From a virus, in the IMG/VR virus record IMGVR_UViG_3300024432_000004, positions 1 through 40,815 of that record: 40,815 nt of DNA, one strand, 5' to 3'. A program made the position numbers and the translations under genes. Shown piece after piece: positions 1 through 8,122 of this stretch; positions within the stretch are counted from its first letter, which is position 1; each line of letters begins with the position of its first letter. The notes under the pieces are model-generated. The model was not told the DNA's origin, searched no databases, and saw nothing but the letters and a program-made list of their open reading frames with translations.

Positions 1-141
1 TGTTGCATGGGCACTGGGGCAGCTGGAGCCTGCTGTTGCATGGGCACTGGGGCAGCTGGAGCCTGCTGTTGCATGGGCACTGGGGCAGCTGGAGCCTGCT
101 GTTGCATTGGTGCAACTGGAGCCTGCTGTTGCATTGACATT
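1..141. repeat. 33-bp tandem repeat (left portion), shared with window end
   Basis: A 33-bp unit encodes QQQAPAAPVPM on the minus strand. Period 33 is exact from 1 to about 107. It then decays into degenerate copies to about 141. Positions 1-103 are identical to 40713-40815, so the true copy number is probably collapsed or duplicated by assembly at the genome closure. Confidence 0.9.
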
Positions 142-791
142 GAAGCTGTTTGAGAAACACCAGGATATGGAACACCTACCACTTGCTCACAATGACCAAC
201 CATACCGGCAATTTCATTTAAACTCATACCAACGGGATTTATAATAGTGTCATGTTTGATCAATAGTATAAATTCAGGATTACAATAGATACCCGCTGTA
301 TTACCTGTCTGAACGTTATTTGCAAAACTTACACCTACTTTAACATGTACACCAGTGTAAAAATTATCATGATTAATAGATTCCACTGGTGAACCATTCG
401 GGGCAACTTCCAATAATTTTGGCAAACTTTCAAAACCACTACTAAAGTGGAAAATATAACAATCTTTTGCATGTTGAGAATATGGTTTACCATTGGCGTT
501 TAAACCATCACCATCATTACATTTCCATGAATACCCATCATTATTCAAATCTAGGGGCCATTGACGACCATTAGCAGCCGCAATCATAATAGAAAATACA
601 CCAGGTATTCCATCACGATCATACAATTCAGGAGATGTTTTAGGTACAGCTAATTGAAAATAGAAATTCATTTTCTGCGTACCATCTTTATTTACTGCTG
701 GTTGTTTAGTTATCATATCCCATGATTGCATTTTTTGTTTCACATTACCACCAATCACACGGCCTATTAAAATACGTGTTTCTTTAGTCAT
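1..791 (-). CDS. Probable single-strand DNA-binding protein (N-terminal part; gene crosses the window end)
   Basis: The protein starts MTKETRILIGRVIGG and runs off the left edge. It re-enters in frame at the right edge and stops at 40559-40561. If the 103-bp terminal overlap is collapsed, it has about 314 residues. The first ~220 residues resemble the phage SSB-like/DUF2815-type proteins found beside DUF2800 nucleases: a beta-rich body with the pieces KMNFYFQLAVPK, GDGLNANGKPY and IYCNPEFILLI. This is recognition by eye. The tail is repeats of MQQQAPAAPVP, a flexible linker. Known SSBs often carry such a disordered tail before a partner-binding tip, but this protein's tip is not the classical acidic DDDLPF type. 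The ATG overlaps the upstream nuclease stop (ATGA), and GAGGAG lies upstream on the minus strand. The number of repeats is uncertain. Confidence 0.62.
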   Translation of the reverse strand, partial: MTKETRILIGRVIGGNVKQKMQSWDMITKQPAVNKDGTQKMNFYFQLAVPKTSPELYDRDGIPGVFSIMIAAANGRQWPLDLNNDGYSWKCNDGDGLNANGKPYSQHAKDCYIFHFSSGFESLPKLLEVAPNGSPVESINHDNFYTGVHVKVGVSFANNVQTGNTAGIYCNPEFILLIKHDTIINPVGMSLNEIAGMVGHCEQVVGVPYPGVSQTASMSMQQQAPVAPMQQQAPAAPVPMQQQAPAAPVPMQQQAPAAPVPMQ

Positions 792-1882
792 TTTTTTAGA
801 AGCTCCTCTACTCTCTGAATGTCGAATTCTGTTAATTTAACAGACGTTCTAGTTTTGGTGAATTTATCAATTATTTTTTGTGAAAATCCGTTGATTTCTG
901 CCTGTCTTGGAGTCATAAATTCAACAGATTTTTTGGGCCATCCTATACGTTCAGCCCTTGAATCACTCATGTCTCTATAGCGGTTACCATTTCCACGTTC
1001 TAATTGATAACCCGGTACAGATTCACCATTTTCTAATCTGATTTGAACTACTGATTCAATAACTTGCAAACGTTTTTTCAAAATGTTACTTGCAAACCGA
1101 AATAATTTTAATTGATTACTTAGTTGTTCCCCAGTTGGTTCTTGACCATATTGCATACCACCAAGATTTACGATTCTTAAACAGGTTTCAAGATTGGTAT
1201 TACACTGCAACATTGCAGAACAATAATGACAATGGTCACCGGCTCTTGTCATTGAAAATTTAGACTGGCAATCACGCAGAGATACCTTAATTTTTTGAAA
1301 ATATCCACGCTCTTGTATCTCTTGAAACGGGAATTTCCAGATTTTATAAATCCCTTCTTTCGTTGAGATTCTTGGCTGATAAATTCCAAATTTAACATTC
1401 CTAATCTGCAATTTTGGGAATTGATTGTGGAATAACCAAGTATACGATAGTAATTGCCAATTTTTAAAAACTGAAACAGGAATAAAACCGTATTTTAAAT
1501 CAATTATAGTTAATTCACGTGATAACTCATCGTAAGAAACAAAATCAGGAGTACCACCGAAACCCTTAAACTCACCCATTGTAATTTCAAATCGTTGTTC
1601 AACATATGCACAGGGGTATGTTTTGGTAATTTCAAAATACCCTAGAATATGAGTTATCATTTCACGGTCAACAATTTGATCATTTAATGGGGTTTCGTCT
1701 AAAAATTGCCATACATCAACCCCCTGTGATAGTTTTTGTTGTGCTAACCAATGTGCCAAGGTTCCTTGTCTCGCTTCTTCCCCATCATCTTCTGACAGTG
1801 CGGTAAATTGTTTACAAATATTTACAGAACCGGGACAATTTACGATTCTTGACATTCTACTTGGTGAAATGTTTGTAAACAT
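788..1882 (-). CDS. DUF2800-family PD-(D/E)XK nuclease, Cas4/RecB-like
   Basis: A 364-residue protein starting MFTNISPSRMSRIVNCPGS. The N-terminal NCPGSV and GTLAHWLA pieces are typical of DUF2800. The nuclease core is seen as GGTPDFVSY followed by LTIIDLKYG (the D...D/ExK pattern). A C-terminal Cys cluster (CHYCSAMLQC, with an upstream Cys) could hold an iron-sulfur cluster, as in Cas4/AddB-like nucleases. Families like this process DNA ends beside phage SSBs, and here the SSB-like gene follows with an ATGA overlap. I chose the ATG at 1882 because it follows the upstream stop by one base. A TTG start at 1909 would add nine residues and overlap the neighbour. Confidence 0.75.
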   Translation of the reverse strand: MFTNISPSRMSRIVNCPGSVNICKQFTALSEDDGEEARQGTLAHWLAQQKLSQGVDVWQFLDETPLNDQIVDREMITHILGYFEITKTYPCAYVEQRFEITMGEFKGFGGTPDFVSYDELSRELTIIDLKYGFIPVSVFKNWQLLSYTWLFHNQFPKLQIRNVKFGIYQPRISTKEGIYKIWKFPFQEIQERGYFQKIKVSLRDCQSKFSMTRAGDHCHYCSAMLQCNTNLETCLRIVNLGGMQYGQEPTGEQLSNQLKLFRFASNILKKRLQVIESVVQIRLENGESVPGYQLERGNGNRYRDMSDSRAERIGWPKKSVEFMTPRQAEINGFSQKIIDKFTKTRTSVKLTEFDIQRVEELLKK

Positions 1883-1883
1883 T

Positions 1884-2459
1884 TTATTTAACGGTTTGAA
1901 GATGATCAAATAATCTTTTTTGTGCTTCTAGATCATCTTCAAGCTCAGAAACATTTTTTGCTCCTGGTTTGGCCCAATTCAACACGGAAGATACCCAATT
2001 TGAAAAGTCTCCAATATGTCCAGATTCATCCAAATCAGCAAACATATCATCAATCTCTACTAACATGTCTATTTCTGGTGCAGTAGGTGCCAATGATTGT
2101 GCAGTAGGTGCCAATGATTGTGCAGTAGGTGCCAATGATTGTGCAGTAGGTGCCAATGATTGTGCAGTAGGTGCCATTGAGAATTGAGCGGCATAATCGT
2201 CATAATTTTCTTTGTCTACACCTTTTCTGCGTTTCCATAATCCTTTGATTGTTTTAATCTTGGTGGATGTGTGAAATCTTACATCCCAAGGTGTACCATT
2301 TTTATCTACATCTGTAAATCCAGTCGGTTCAGCAGATGTCAATGGTACTGGTATTGTTGTTGACACCTGATGTTCCATGGGATTAATAGAAAATTGATCA
2401 ATCAAAGCTGTAACAGCTCCACGATCTTCAAGTTTCATCGGATCAAATATAATTTGCAT
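1884..2459 (-). CDS. Unknown phage protein with APTAQSL heptapeptide repeats
   Basis: 191 residues. The start at 2459 has a strong AGGAG site eight bases upstream. Residues ~55-80 contain GTPWDVRFHTSTKIKTIKG and WKRRKGVD. I recall this WD-R-H-S-K...W(K/R)xRRG motif from several phage proteins of unknown role. After it, residues ~95-127 are four perfect and one partial APTAQSL repeat, followed by an acidic segment (EIDDMFADLDES) and a helical C-terminus. The layout of a small folded motif, a repetitive linker and a second folded end suggests a tethering protein. It lies between the VRR-NUC and DUF2800 nucleases, so a replication or recombination role is likely but unproven. Confidence 0.6.
   Translation of the reverse strand: MQIIFDPMKLEDRGAVTALIDQFSINPMEHQVSTTIPVPLTSAEPTGFTDVDKNGTPWDVRFHTSTKIKTIKGLWKRRKGVDKENYDDYAAQFSMAPTAQSLAPTAQSLAPTAQSLAPTAQSLAPTAPEIDMLVEIDDMFADLDESGHIGDFSNWVSSVLNWAKPGAKNVSELEDDLEAQKRLFDHLQTVK
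2080..2177. repeat. 21-bp tandem repeat within the 191-residue protein gene
   Basis: Four perfect 21-bp copies (2080-2163) and a partial fifth, each encoding APTAQSL on the minus strand. The unit is a multiple of three, so copy-number change keeps the frame. The perfect identity between copies suggests recent expansion. Confidence 0.92.
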
Positions 2460-2515
2460 TTTTTACTCCTAAATTTTCAATTAATAAAATTTGTATCAGA
2501 CTACTTTTTTCACTC

Positions 2516-2899
2516 TCACTTGTAGATATTATAAAAATCCTCTTTACTTTGTATAAATCCTGAAATACCGGATTTTTGTCTAATGGTACTAATGAAATTC
2601 TGTTGAGCTATATATTCCTGATTGTTTGTATTCGGTACCCAACCGGGTTTTTTAATTTCAAGAGCTGTAAAAACTCCATAAGTATGTCCACAGTGGCAAA
2701 TTACTGGGGTTATACCTATAAGATCGGATGATTTAAAAACAGCGTTGGTTTGACAGGAATCGTTACCAAGCCCGAATCTAACAGGTATCCCAGTTAATGG
2801 ATTAGGTAAAACCCCTGAATTATTCCGCATCATGAAAGATTGAAACTCTGATTGAGAATTAAGCCTAACCCATGCTTTCAGTTGATTTTCATGTTTCAT
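2516..2899 (-). CDS. VRR-NUC domain nuclease (Holliday-junction/flap nuclease type)
   Basis: 127 residues, matching a stand-alone VRR-NUC domain. The nuclease core is visible: a conserved Glu near the N-terminus (SEFQSF), then RFGLGN, SSDLIGITPV (catalytic Asp), GVFTALEIKKPGW (ExK) and QEYIAQQNFI (Gln). The Cys/His piece CHCGHTYG lies between Asp and ExK. The family cuts branched DNA and is common in phage replication modules; the likely role is resolving recombination or packaging intermediates. Upstream on the minus strand is a weak GGGAA site. The gene sits downstream of the SF2 helicase and its small companions. Confidence 0.8.
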   Translation of the reverse strand: MKHENQLKAWVRLNSQSEFQSFMMRNNSGVLPNPLTGIPVRFGLGNDSCQTNAVFKSSDLIGITPVICHCGHTYGVFTALEIKKPGWVPNTNNQEYIAQQNFISTIRQKSGISGFIQSKEDFYNIYK

Positions 2900-2962
2900 A
2901 ATAATTCCCGATTACATGGCCAACAAAGATATTTGTGTCTTAACAATCCAAACTCATATTCT

Positions 2963-3100
2963 TTATTGCGATGTCTTTTGTGTATGGTCTGTCATTATCG
3001 GATGTGGTGGATTCATACAACTATTTATCATCCGCAATTCACCAGTAAGTCTATCCAATTCACTCACTGCAAGTTGCTGTAAACTATTCAATTCAGTCAT
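2963..3100 (-). CDS. 45-residue truncated paralogue of the upstream 84-residue protein
   Basis: The reading begins MTELNSLQQLAVSELDRL and ends after TDHTQKTSQ. Its first ~30 residues match the N-terminus of the neighbouring 84-residue protein (MTELNSLQKLAVSELDRL). Its DNA (3041-3100) differs at about five of 60 positions from 3288-3347. Its ATG overlaps the stop of the first copy (ATGACTGA), the same junction the first copy has with the helicase. It may be a working short version or a decaying duplicate. Confidence 0.5.
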   Translation of the reverse strand: MTELNSLQQLAVSELDRLTGELRMINSCMNPPHPIMTDHTQKTSQ

Positions 3101-3347
3101 TGTAGTTGACCGAAATAGCGGATGTGGTTGTGTTTCCACATAATGCTTGTGACCATTTTCTAATTCGTCTGATCAACTTGGTTTGTTCAGACGGTAGAGA
3201 TGCAAGATAAATATTTTGCTCTATTCGTACATCTTCTTTCATTGGAGGGCGTGGTGCATTCATATCATTATTTATCACAGTTAATTTACCAACAAGTCTA
3301 TCCAATTCACTTACTGCTAGTTTCTGTAAACTATTCAATTCAGTCAT
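3093..3347 (-). CDS. Small unknown helicase-linked protein
   Basis: 84 residues, starting MTELNSLQKLAVSELDRLVG, with a predicted helical N-terminus and a basic middle (LIRRIRKWSQ). The start overlaps the helicase stop by ATGA, so translation is probably coupled to the helicase. I recognise no family. A partial duplicate follows immediately downstream (2963-3100). The tight coupling suggests a helicase cofactor, which is inference. Confidence 0.6.
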   Translation of the reverse strand: MTELNSLQKLAVSELDRLVGKLTVINNDMNAPRPPMKEDVRIEQNIYLASLPSEQTKLIRRIRKWSQALCGNTTTSAISVNYND

Positions 3348-4963
3348 TGTAGCTTCTCCATTAAACGTGTTGCGTCACCAGCTCCTAACGTTTGAGCTTT
3401 AAGAATATCAACTCCTGTGACCATATAAAAAATCTTGTAAATTTCACTATCTGTTTTACCAAAAAAACGTAAATTACCTGCCCACTGAGAAATCATAGAA
3501 CGTAATTCAATCTGTTTTTCTTTTCTGATTCTTTGCCTCTTTATAACCGAAAATCTAATCATATCACCCTGTAATGTCGGTGGTGGTGGAGGATTGTCTA
3601 TTTTCTTTCTTTCTCCTTTCATTATTTCGATGGTGTCAGGATGTAATTCTGTCAAATCACCTTTGACTTGTTTGATTGAAGTTTTAGAACTTATCGTCTT
3701 AATACTTTTACAATACGGACACCTTGACAATCTTGAATCATATGGTGCAAAACATCCAACGGTTTTACATGTGGTTATCGGTATTGCTAAATCTTCCATA
3801 AGGGTAGATTTTGTTCGTTTAAAGTTTGGTTCTAAACTCCAAACCCTGGGCATGTCAGGTAATCCATGACGTTTAACATTTCCTACATGATCAAAAATAA
3901 TTGCATGGGTTTTACCCTCCAATGGTCTTAATGCTCTACCGAATTGTTGCATAAATAGATTCAATGATTGGGTTGGTCTTAACATTGAAACACAACCCAC
4001 AGCTGGTAAATCATACCCTTCACCGAAAATATCAACATTAACAAGCTGTAATAACTTTCCAGATTTCAACCATTTAGATGCATTTATCCTATCTCCAATA
4101 GGAGTTTTAGCAGTGACCAACATTGCAGGAACACCGGCTTGATTAAATTTATCTGTTGTAATTCGTGCTGCTTTAACATCGGTGCAGAATGTCAACCCTC
4201 TAACACCATTTGCATATTGTAAATAATGTAAAACTGCATCACCTGTTATTGTTGATTTCTCAACAGCAGCAGATACTTTTTTTCTATTAAAATCACCACC
4301 ACTATCAATAGAAACACTTGATAAATCAAAATTATCGGCATCAACACAAAAAATTCTATATTGTGTCAAGTTTCCCATAGTGATTAATTCGCTCATGGTT
4401 GGACCCATGACCATATCGTCAAAAACACCGTCATTATGTGAACCAAGTCCACACCCATCTGTTCTTGTTGGTGTCGCTGTGACACCTAACCCGGTAGCAT
4501 TTGGAAACGCACTTGATACTTTCCCCCATTTATTTTTTTTCAGTACATGATGACATTCGTCAATAGTCCATCGTCTGATTTTTCGTGACCATTGCTTAAA
4601 TTCCACTTTGTCCAATCTACGAACTAATGTATCAACTCCTACACAAGTGATCTTAGCCAATGGATCAATAAATGATTTGTCGAATGATTTCGCTTGAACA
4701 GTTGAAATTACCCTGATTAATTTATCAGGGGCCATTAAATTATGTTTTATCCCGACCGATGCTAAAGTTAATGAAATCTGACTGATTAATTCTTGACGAT
4801 GAGCCAAAAGAACTTGATGTCCTTTAAATTCACCGACGATAGATGAAACCACCACCGTTTTACCGCCACCAGTTGGAAGAACATACATGACATTTCTATT
4901 ACCGGAATTCCACGAGCGATAGATATTCTGTTTATCGTTAATTTGATAAGGTCTAAGTATCAT
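3344..4963 (-). CDS. SF2 DNA helicase (DEAD/DEAH type) with C-terminal zinc knuckle
   Basis: 539 residues. Motif I PTGGGKT is at 30-36, motif Ia LLAHRQELI at ~52-60, motif II DECH at 135-138 and motif III TATPTR at 162-167. The second RecA lobe has GLTFCTDVKAA at ~256-266, GEGYDLP at ~314-320 and motif VI QQFGRALRP at 339-347. After the helicase core, Cys399, Cys404, Cys415 and Cys418 form a likely zinc knuckle. The whole resembles phage SSL2/RecG-like replicative or recombination helicases. It lies in the replication operon after the primase-helicase, so the phage encodes two separate helicases. The start ATG follows a short in-frame open stretch by one base. Confidence 0.88.
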   Translation of the reverse strand: MILRPYQINDKQNIYRSWNSGNRNVMYVLPTGGGKTVVVSSIVGEFKGHQVLLAHRQELISQISLTLASVGIKHNLMAPDKLIRVISTVQAKSFDKSFIDPLAKITCVGVDTLVRRLDKVEFKQWSRKIRRWTIDECHHVLKKNKWGKVSSAFPNATGLGVTATPTRTDGCGLGSHNDGVFDDMVMGPTMSELITMGNLTQYRIFCVDADNFDLSSVSIDSGGDFNRKKVSAAVEKSTITGDAVLHYLQYANGVRGLTFCTDVKAARITTDKFNQAGVPAMLVTAKTPIGDRINASKWLKSGKLLQLVNVDIFGEGYDLPAVGCVSMLRPTQSLNLFMQQFGRALRPLEGKTHAIIFDHVGNVKRHGLPDMPRVWSLEPNFKRTKSTLMEDLAIPITTCKTVGCFAPYDSRLSRCPYCKSIKTISSKTSIKQVKGDLTELHPDTIEIMKGERKKIDNPPPPPTLQGDMIRFSVIKRQRIRKEKQIELRSMISQWAGNLRFFGKTDSEIYKIFYMVTGVDILKAQTLGAGDATRLMEKLQ

Positions 4964-4964
4964 T

Positions 4965-5141
4965 TTAATTTATAGAGAGAAATTCAATATATTCTTTCAT
5001 GGTGAATACAAACGTAATGTTGCAAATATTCATCAAAAATCTAAAATCACCATGTTTCAGACTGGAATACACTAAATAGTTTCTATCTACATCTGGACCA
5101 TGTTGTAAATAATTTGTTGTAAAATAATTCCCTTCTTGTTT
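4965..5141 (-). pseudogene. Start-less reading-frame remnant between helicase and YozE-like gene
   Basis: A 58-codon open frame, in a different frame from the YozE-like gene, ends with TAA one base before the helicase ATG. It reads through NYLQHGPDVD and ends IEFLSIN. NYLQHGPDVD also occurs in the YozE-like protein, because 30 bp are duplicated (5085-5114 and 5233-5262). No ATG, GTG or TTG with a ribosome site opens it; the first ATG is at 5033. The simplest reading is the old tail of a gene cut off by a frame-changing 148-bp duplication. A translated short peptide is not excluded. Confidence 0.4.
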
Positions 5142-5400
5142 TTAATGTTTTCGTTCTTTCTGCTTGTTCACTTGTAAAAACTATAAATTTCCATTCTAAA
5201 TACGCCTCATCTAAAATTTCTAATACTCTAAAATCTACATCTGGACCATGTTGTAAATAATTCGTTAATTCTTCAAAATAATAATTGTTAATTTTAGTGA
5301 TTTTAATATCTTCCTCTAAAAAACTAGCTAGATCACCAACTGGATCATCTCGGTGTTTTTGATCTAATAACCATTTGAAAAAATCTTTTTCTCCAATCAT
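5083..5400 (-). CDS. YozE-like small protein, C-terminus altered by duplication
   Basis: 105 residues. The N-terminal ~70 residues (FFKWLLDQKHRDDPVGDLA, then FEELTNYLQHG, then LDEAYLEW) fit the YozE_SAM-like helical fold seen in small Bacillus and phage proteins. Function in that family is not well defined. The start ATG is just after the primase-helicase stop. The C-terminus, ending LFTTWSRCR, is encoded by a second copy of the 30-bp segment that earlier encodes NYLQHGPDVD, read in another frame. The present stop is therefore probably new. Confidence 0.6.
   Translation of the reverse strand: MIGEKDFFKWLLDQKHRDDPVGDLASFLEEDIKITKINNYYFEELTNYLQHGPDVDFRVLEILDEAYLEWKFIVFTSEQAERTKTLKTRRELFYNKLFTTWSRCR
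5085..5262. repeat. Pair of identical 30-bp direct repeats, 148 bp apart
   Basis: The 30-bp sequence starting atctacatctggaccatg occurs at 5085-5114 and at 5233-5262 without mismatch. The 148-bp offset is not a multiple of three, so the second copy is read in a different frame from the first. Confidence 0.92.
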
Positions 5401-5401
5401 T

Positions 5402-7735
5402 TCATTTATCCTTCATTGGTGTTGGTGGTAATGGTGCAGACGATGGTGATACTCCAGGTATACCTACAAACACAGAATCAATAATCTTCACGCCTTCAAA
5501 TCCTTGTGTCCTAACTCCATTCACCCTATATCTACATGGTTTTACATCTTCATTTAATAAAGTATTTTTCAATCTCTTTCTAAACATAGTTTCACTCCAA
5601 ATTCGCATTTTATTTTTTTCACAATGTAGCTTATAAGCACTATATAAATTGTCCGTTGATACTTTATATTCAGAATAAAAAATTAAATAATCTTCAATAA
5701 ATCCATTCAAAGGTTTTGACAGATTTTTTAAATCTTCCATCTCTTCTATACTAGACCTAGGCTTTGTAAATACTCCATTATTAGCTATCAATCTTTGCAA
5801 TCCTTCAATAGCCCAATGAGTAATCCCAGAAAGTTCTTTCTCTAATCGCTTGTAAAGTTGTTTATCCTCCTTACCTAAAAAACTCTTACTAAATTTCAAA
5901 ATCTCTATACGACTTGCCGATGCCCCACTGTCATCTGAAAATATCGGTAAATTGTTACATGCGATAATCAACTTACAATTTACTATGCCTTCTTTATATT
6001 CATTATTATATAGCACACGAGAACTTATCGGTTCGTTCGAGGTTACCTTTTGTATCGTCTGTAAAGTTGAAACTTTCTCCTCCCTCTTCGGAGCCTTGGC
6101 TTCAGGATCTATTAATACCTGATGCTTCCATAGTGCATCATGTCCTTGAGGAGTACCCAGCGTGCTAAAATTAAACGATCCACAAAAACCGCTACCTAAT
6201 ATAGCTCTTAAAATCCTTAAAATTATACCCTTACCTGCTCTCGTGACTCCAGTGAAAGCTATATACTTTTCTATTCCTAAATTATGATGTACCAGAAAGA
6301 AACCCATAATCTCTTGCAATAATTTAATCTCATCTTCTTCAAGTGTACTTATTGAAAACTTTATCCATTCAACGGTCATCCCTTTATCTCTATAATTTAC
6401 CGACAATGTGCCGATATTATAATTGTTCTTATTATGTTGGACAAATTTACCAGAATATAAATCTAACACCCCATCAAGAAAAAATACCTTTTTAGACGGT
6501 TTAGGTGTCTTAATCTTAGGCATTCGATACAAGAACATTTTATGTATTTGTTTGATACGAACCGTACTTCCATAACGTTCAGGTAAAGAGTCAGTTATGA
6601 AATTAATCAAATCTGTTTCTCCTAGATATTCCCATTCTCTACCTGACCACCAGCGAGGGCTTCCATCAAACTTTTGAAGTCGGCCTTTGTATTCACCTTT
6701 TAATATCTCGAAAACACATCGTTTATCAACTAACCAAGGATGTTTGGGCTTTATCCGTGCATTATCGCTAATTATAATCGGATGGTCTTCAATTACCTGT
6801 GCTGGAATCTTATCCACATGAATGATAGTTGGTAGATGTGACGATGGTTCTACTGGTTCAGTCCAGCCTACTAACTTAGATATCTCATCCATGCTCATCT
6901 GTTCATGGGGGCTAGTCATACCAGCATAGTGATAGATGCTACTTATCGTCACTCCACCTGGAACATATTGCTTAAAACTTGACCATTGCCAAATCATTTC
7001 TTTATTTTTGTATTTTTCTGGTGTACCATTGCCGTGAAAATCACCTCTGCTCCACTGATTCCAAAGTTCAAATCCTTTTGGATCATTACCAAACCCATGC
7101 TTCAAACCAAATCCAACGTTACGCCATAGATCCCGACTGCCCTCGGGATCTATATTTTTTAATGCTTCCTTGAGCCTACCGATGTCTATATCGGCTTTCA
7201 TGGTTGGAGGAGGTGCTAGGTTGTGTTGATGATTGTCACGCTTTAGAACTTCATATGCGGCATCTGGCAACCGTGGAAACCTGTCAGGGTTACTTAATCC
7301 AATAATCCCCGATCCCATCTCAGTATATTTATGCCCTAAACAAATATACCCCTTCCCAGCTATTTTTGTATCCAACCCTTTGATAGGGTAACCGTTTCTC
7401 TGTGAAATATTTGCTGGGTAATCACCAAAATCAACAAGAAATGCATGATGTTCTCCACCACTTTGCGTTTTTTGGATCAACGACTGGTCCCATGGCAGCT
7501 TACAACCAAGAACTTTATCAGCATCTTCCCGTGTAATCCCATCATACAGATCTAAATCAATTATTAAAATTCTTGATGGTACTAACAAACCCCAAATGTT
7601 CGACTTCTCTAACTGATCCTCTGGTAAAAATGCAGCTGCTCTCCAGTCTTGACCTCTTTCTACCATCGGGTGTTTGTTTTGCAAACATGGAAAACACCCT
7701 AAACCTGCTGATTTTATTTCTGCAACTCCCTTCAT
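5402..7735 (-). CDS. Replicative primase-helicase: Prim-Pol, PriCT-2 and SF3 helicase domains
   Basis: 777 residues. Residues ~1-170 look like a bifunctional primase-polymerase domain, with the DxD pair at Asp60/Asp62 in LIIDLDLYDG and the QSGGEHH piece at 91-97. Residues ~185-275 match PriCT-2 (ALKNIDPEGSRDLWRNVG, GFELWNQWSRG). Residues ~470-690 form a D5/SF3-type AAA+ helicase: Walker A GVTRAGKG at 496-503, an acidic LIDPEA at 541-546, and the sensor CNNLP at 593-597 followed by an Arg-rich stretch. Such proteins unwind and prime at the origin. AAGGAA precedes the start. It is the second gene of the leftward operon and the likely initiator at the repeats upstream. Confidence 0.9.
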   Translation of the reverse strand: MKGVAEIKSAGLGCFPCLQNKHPMVERGQDWRAAAFLPEDQLEKSNIWGLLVPSRILIIDLDLYDGITREDADKVLGCKLPWDQSLIQKTQSGGEHHAFLVDFGDYPANISQRNGYPIKGLDTKIAGKGYICLGHKYTEMGSGIIGLSNPDRFPRLPDAAYEVLKRDNHQHNLAPPPTMKADIDIGRLKEALKNIDPEGSRDLWRNVGFGLKHGFGNDPKGFELWNQWSRGDFHGNGTPEKYKNKEMIWQWSSFKQYVPGGVTISSIYHYAGMTSPHEQMSMDEISKLVGWTEPVEPSSHLPTIIHVDKIPAQVIEDHPIIISDNARIKPKHPWLVDKRCVFEILKGEYKGRLQKFDGSPRWWSGREWEYLGETDLINFITDSLPERYGSTVRIKQIHKMFLYRMPKIKTPKPSKKVFFLDGVLDLYSGKFVQHNKNNYNIGTLSVNYRDKGMTVEWIKFSISTLEEDEIKLLQEIMGFFLVHHNLGIEKYIAFTGVTRAGKGIILRILRAILGSGFCGSFNFSTLGTPQGHDALWKHQVLIDPEAKAPKREEKVSTLQTIQKVTSNEPISSRVLYNNEYKEGIVNCKLIIACNNLPIFSDDSGASASRIEILKFSKSFLGKEDKQLYKRLEKELSGITHWAIEGLQRLIANNGVFTKPRSSIEEMEDLKNLSKPLNGFIEDYLIFYSEYKVSTDNLYSAYKLHCEKNKMRIWSETMFRKRLKNTLLNEDVKPCRYRVNGVRTQGFEGVKIIDSVFVGIPGVSPSSAPLPPTPMKDK

Positions 7736-7753
7736 ATCGGTTCCTTCATGCTA

Positions 7754-7948
7754 CTAAGTATATAAATTTTTGTGATATTCTCCATTAATATTCTTAGGAG
7801 TTATTTTAATTCGATTCTCCACTGTTGCTATGATGAGTTCTCGAATTAAATGTGCTGGTTTTTTATCCAGTTCTGAAGATATTTTTCTAAAACTTTCTGC
7901 AATTTCAGGTTTAACACGGCTAGTAAAAGATTCAGATATTGGTCGCAT
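7754..7948 (-). CDS. Ribbon-helix-helix DNA-binding protein
   Basis: 64 residues. The pattern FTSRVKPEIAESFRKI, then LDKKPAHLIRELI is typical of an Arc/MetJ/CopG ribbon-helix-helix dimer: a short beta strand followed by two helices, with a basic tail. These proteins bind tandem or inverted short operators. It is the first gene of the leftward operon, with GGAGT seven bases before the ATG and a sigma70-like promoter just upstream. Its nearest candidate targets are the phased GTGTCCAGT repeats at 8061-8122 and 8344-8385. An autoregulator, copy-control or centromere-binding role is inference. Confidence 0.72.
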   Translation of the reverse strand: MRPISESFTSRVKPEIAESFRKISSELDKKPAHLIRELIIATVENRIKITPKNINGEYHKNLYT

Positions 7949-7989
7949 ATTGTTTTACTCCATATATATATATATATTTTGATGATCAT

Positions 7990-8018
7990 AGAATATATCA
8001 ATACAAAGGCTTTGTCAA
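7990..8018 (-). promoter_or_regulatory. Sigma70-type promoter of the leftward replication operon
   Basis: On the minus strand a perfect TTGACA (8018-8013) is followed by a 17-base spacer and TATTCT (7995-7990). The expected start of transcription is near 7983, ahead of an alternating TA run and the ribbon-helix-helix gene start at 7948. Confidence 0.68.
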
Positions 8019-8060
8019 GAATAAAATAATTCCGGTTGAAATAAAACCGTTTCTCATGTG

Positions 8061-8122
8061 GTGTCCAGTCTGTGTCCAGTGTGTCCAGTCTGTGTCCAGT
8101 CTGTGTCCAGTCTGTGTCCAGT
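8061..8122 (+). repeat. Six direct GTGTCCAGT repeats (left iteron block)
   Basis: Copies of GTGTCCAGT begin at 8061, 8072, 8081, 8092, 8103 and 8114. Most steps are 11 bp, close to one helical turn, and one step is 9 bp. The same word recurs at 8169-8186 (two copies, the first CTGTCCAGT), and in reverse orientation at 8282-8298 and 8344-8385. Phased short repeats of this kind usually bind an initiator or a repressor. Confidence 0.88.

Noticed and set aside
1-103. Terminal direct repeats as physical phage ends
   Set aside because: The 103-bp identity is part of a coding tandem repeat and the reading frame crosses it. An assembly opened within a repeat explains it better.
1883-1909. TTG start for the DUF2800 nuclease at 1909
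   Set aside because: It would overlap the upstream gene by 26 bases; an ATG one base after that gene's stop gives a standard-length DUF2800 protein.
1969-2187. Plus-strand frame with VGANDCA repeats
   Set aside because: It is the reverse-strand shadow of the 21-bp repeat in the 191-residue gene; the minus-strand frame has a strong ribosome site and better context.
7966-7978. TA-dinucleotide run as a microsatellite switch
   Set aside because: The run is short and lies in the leader of the leftward operon; AT-rich DNA near an origin explains it without a switch.
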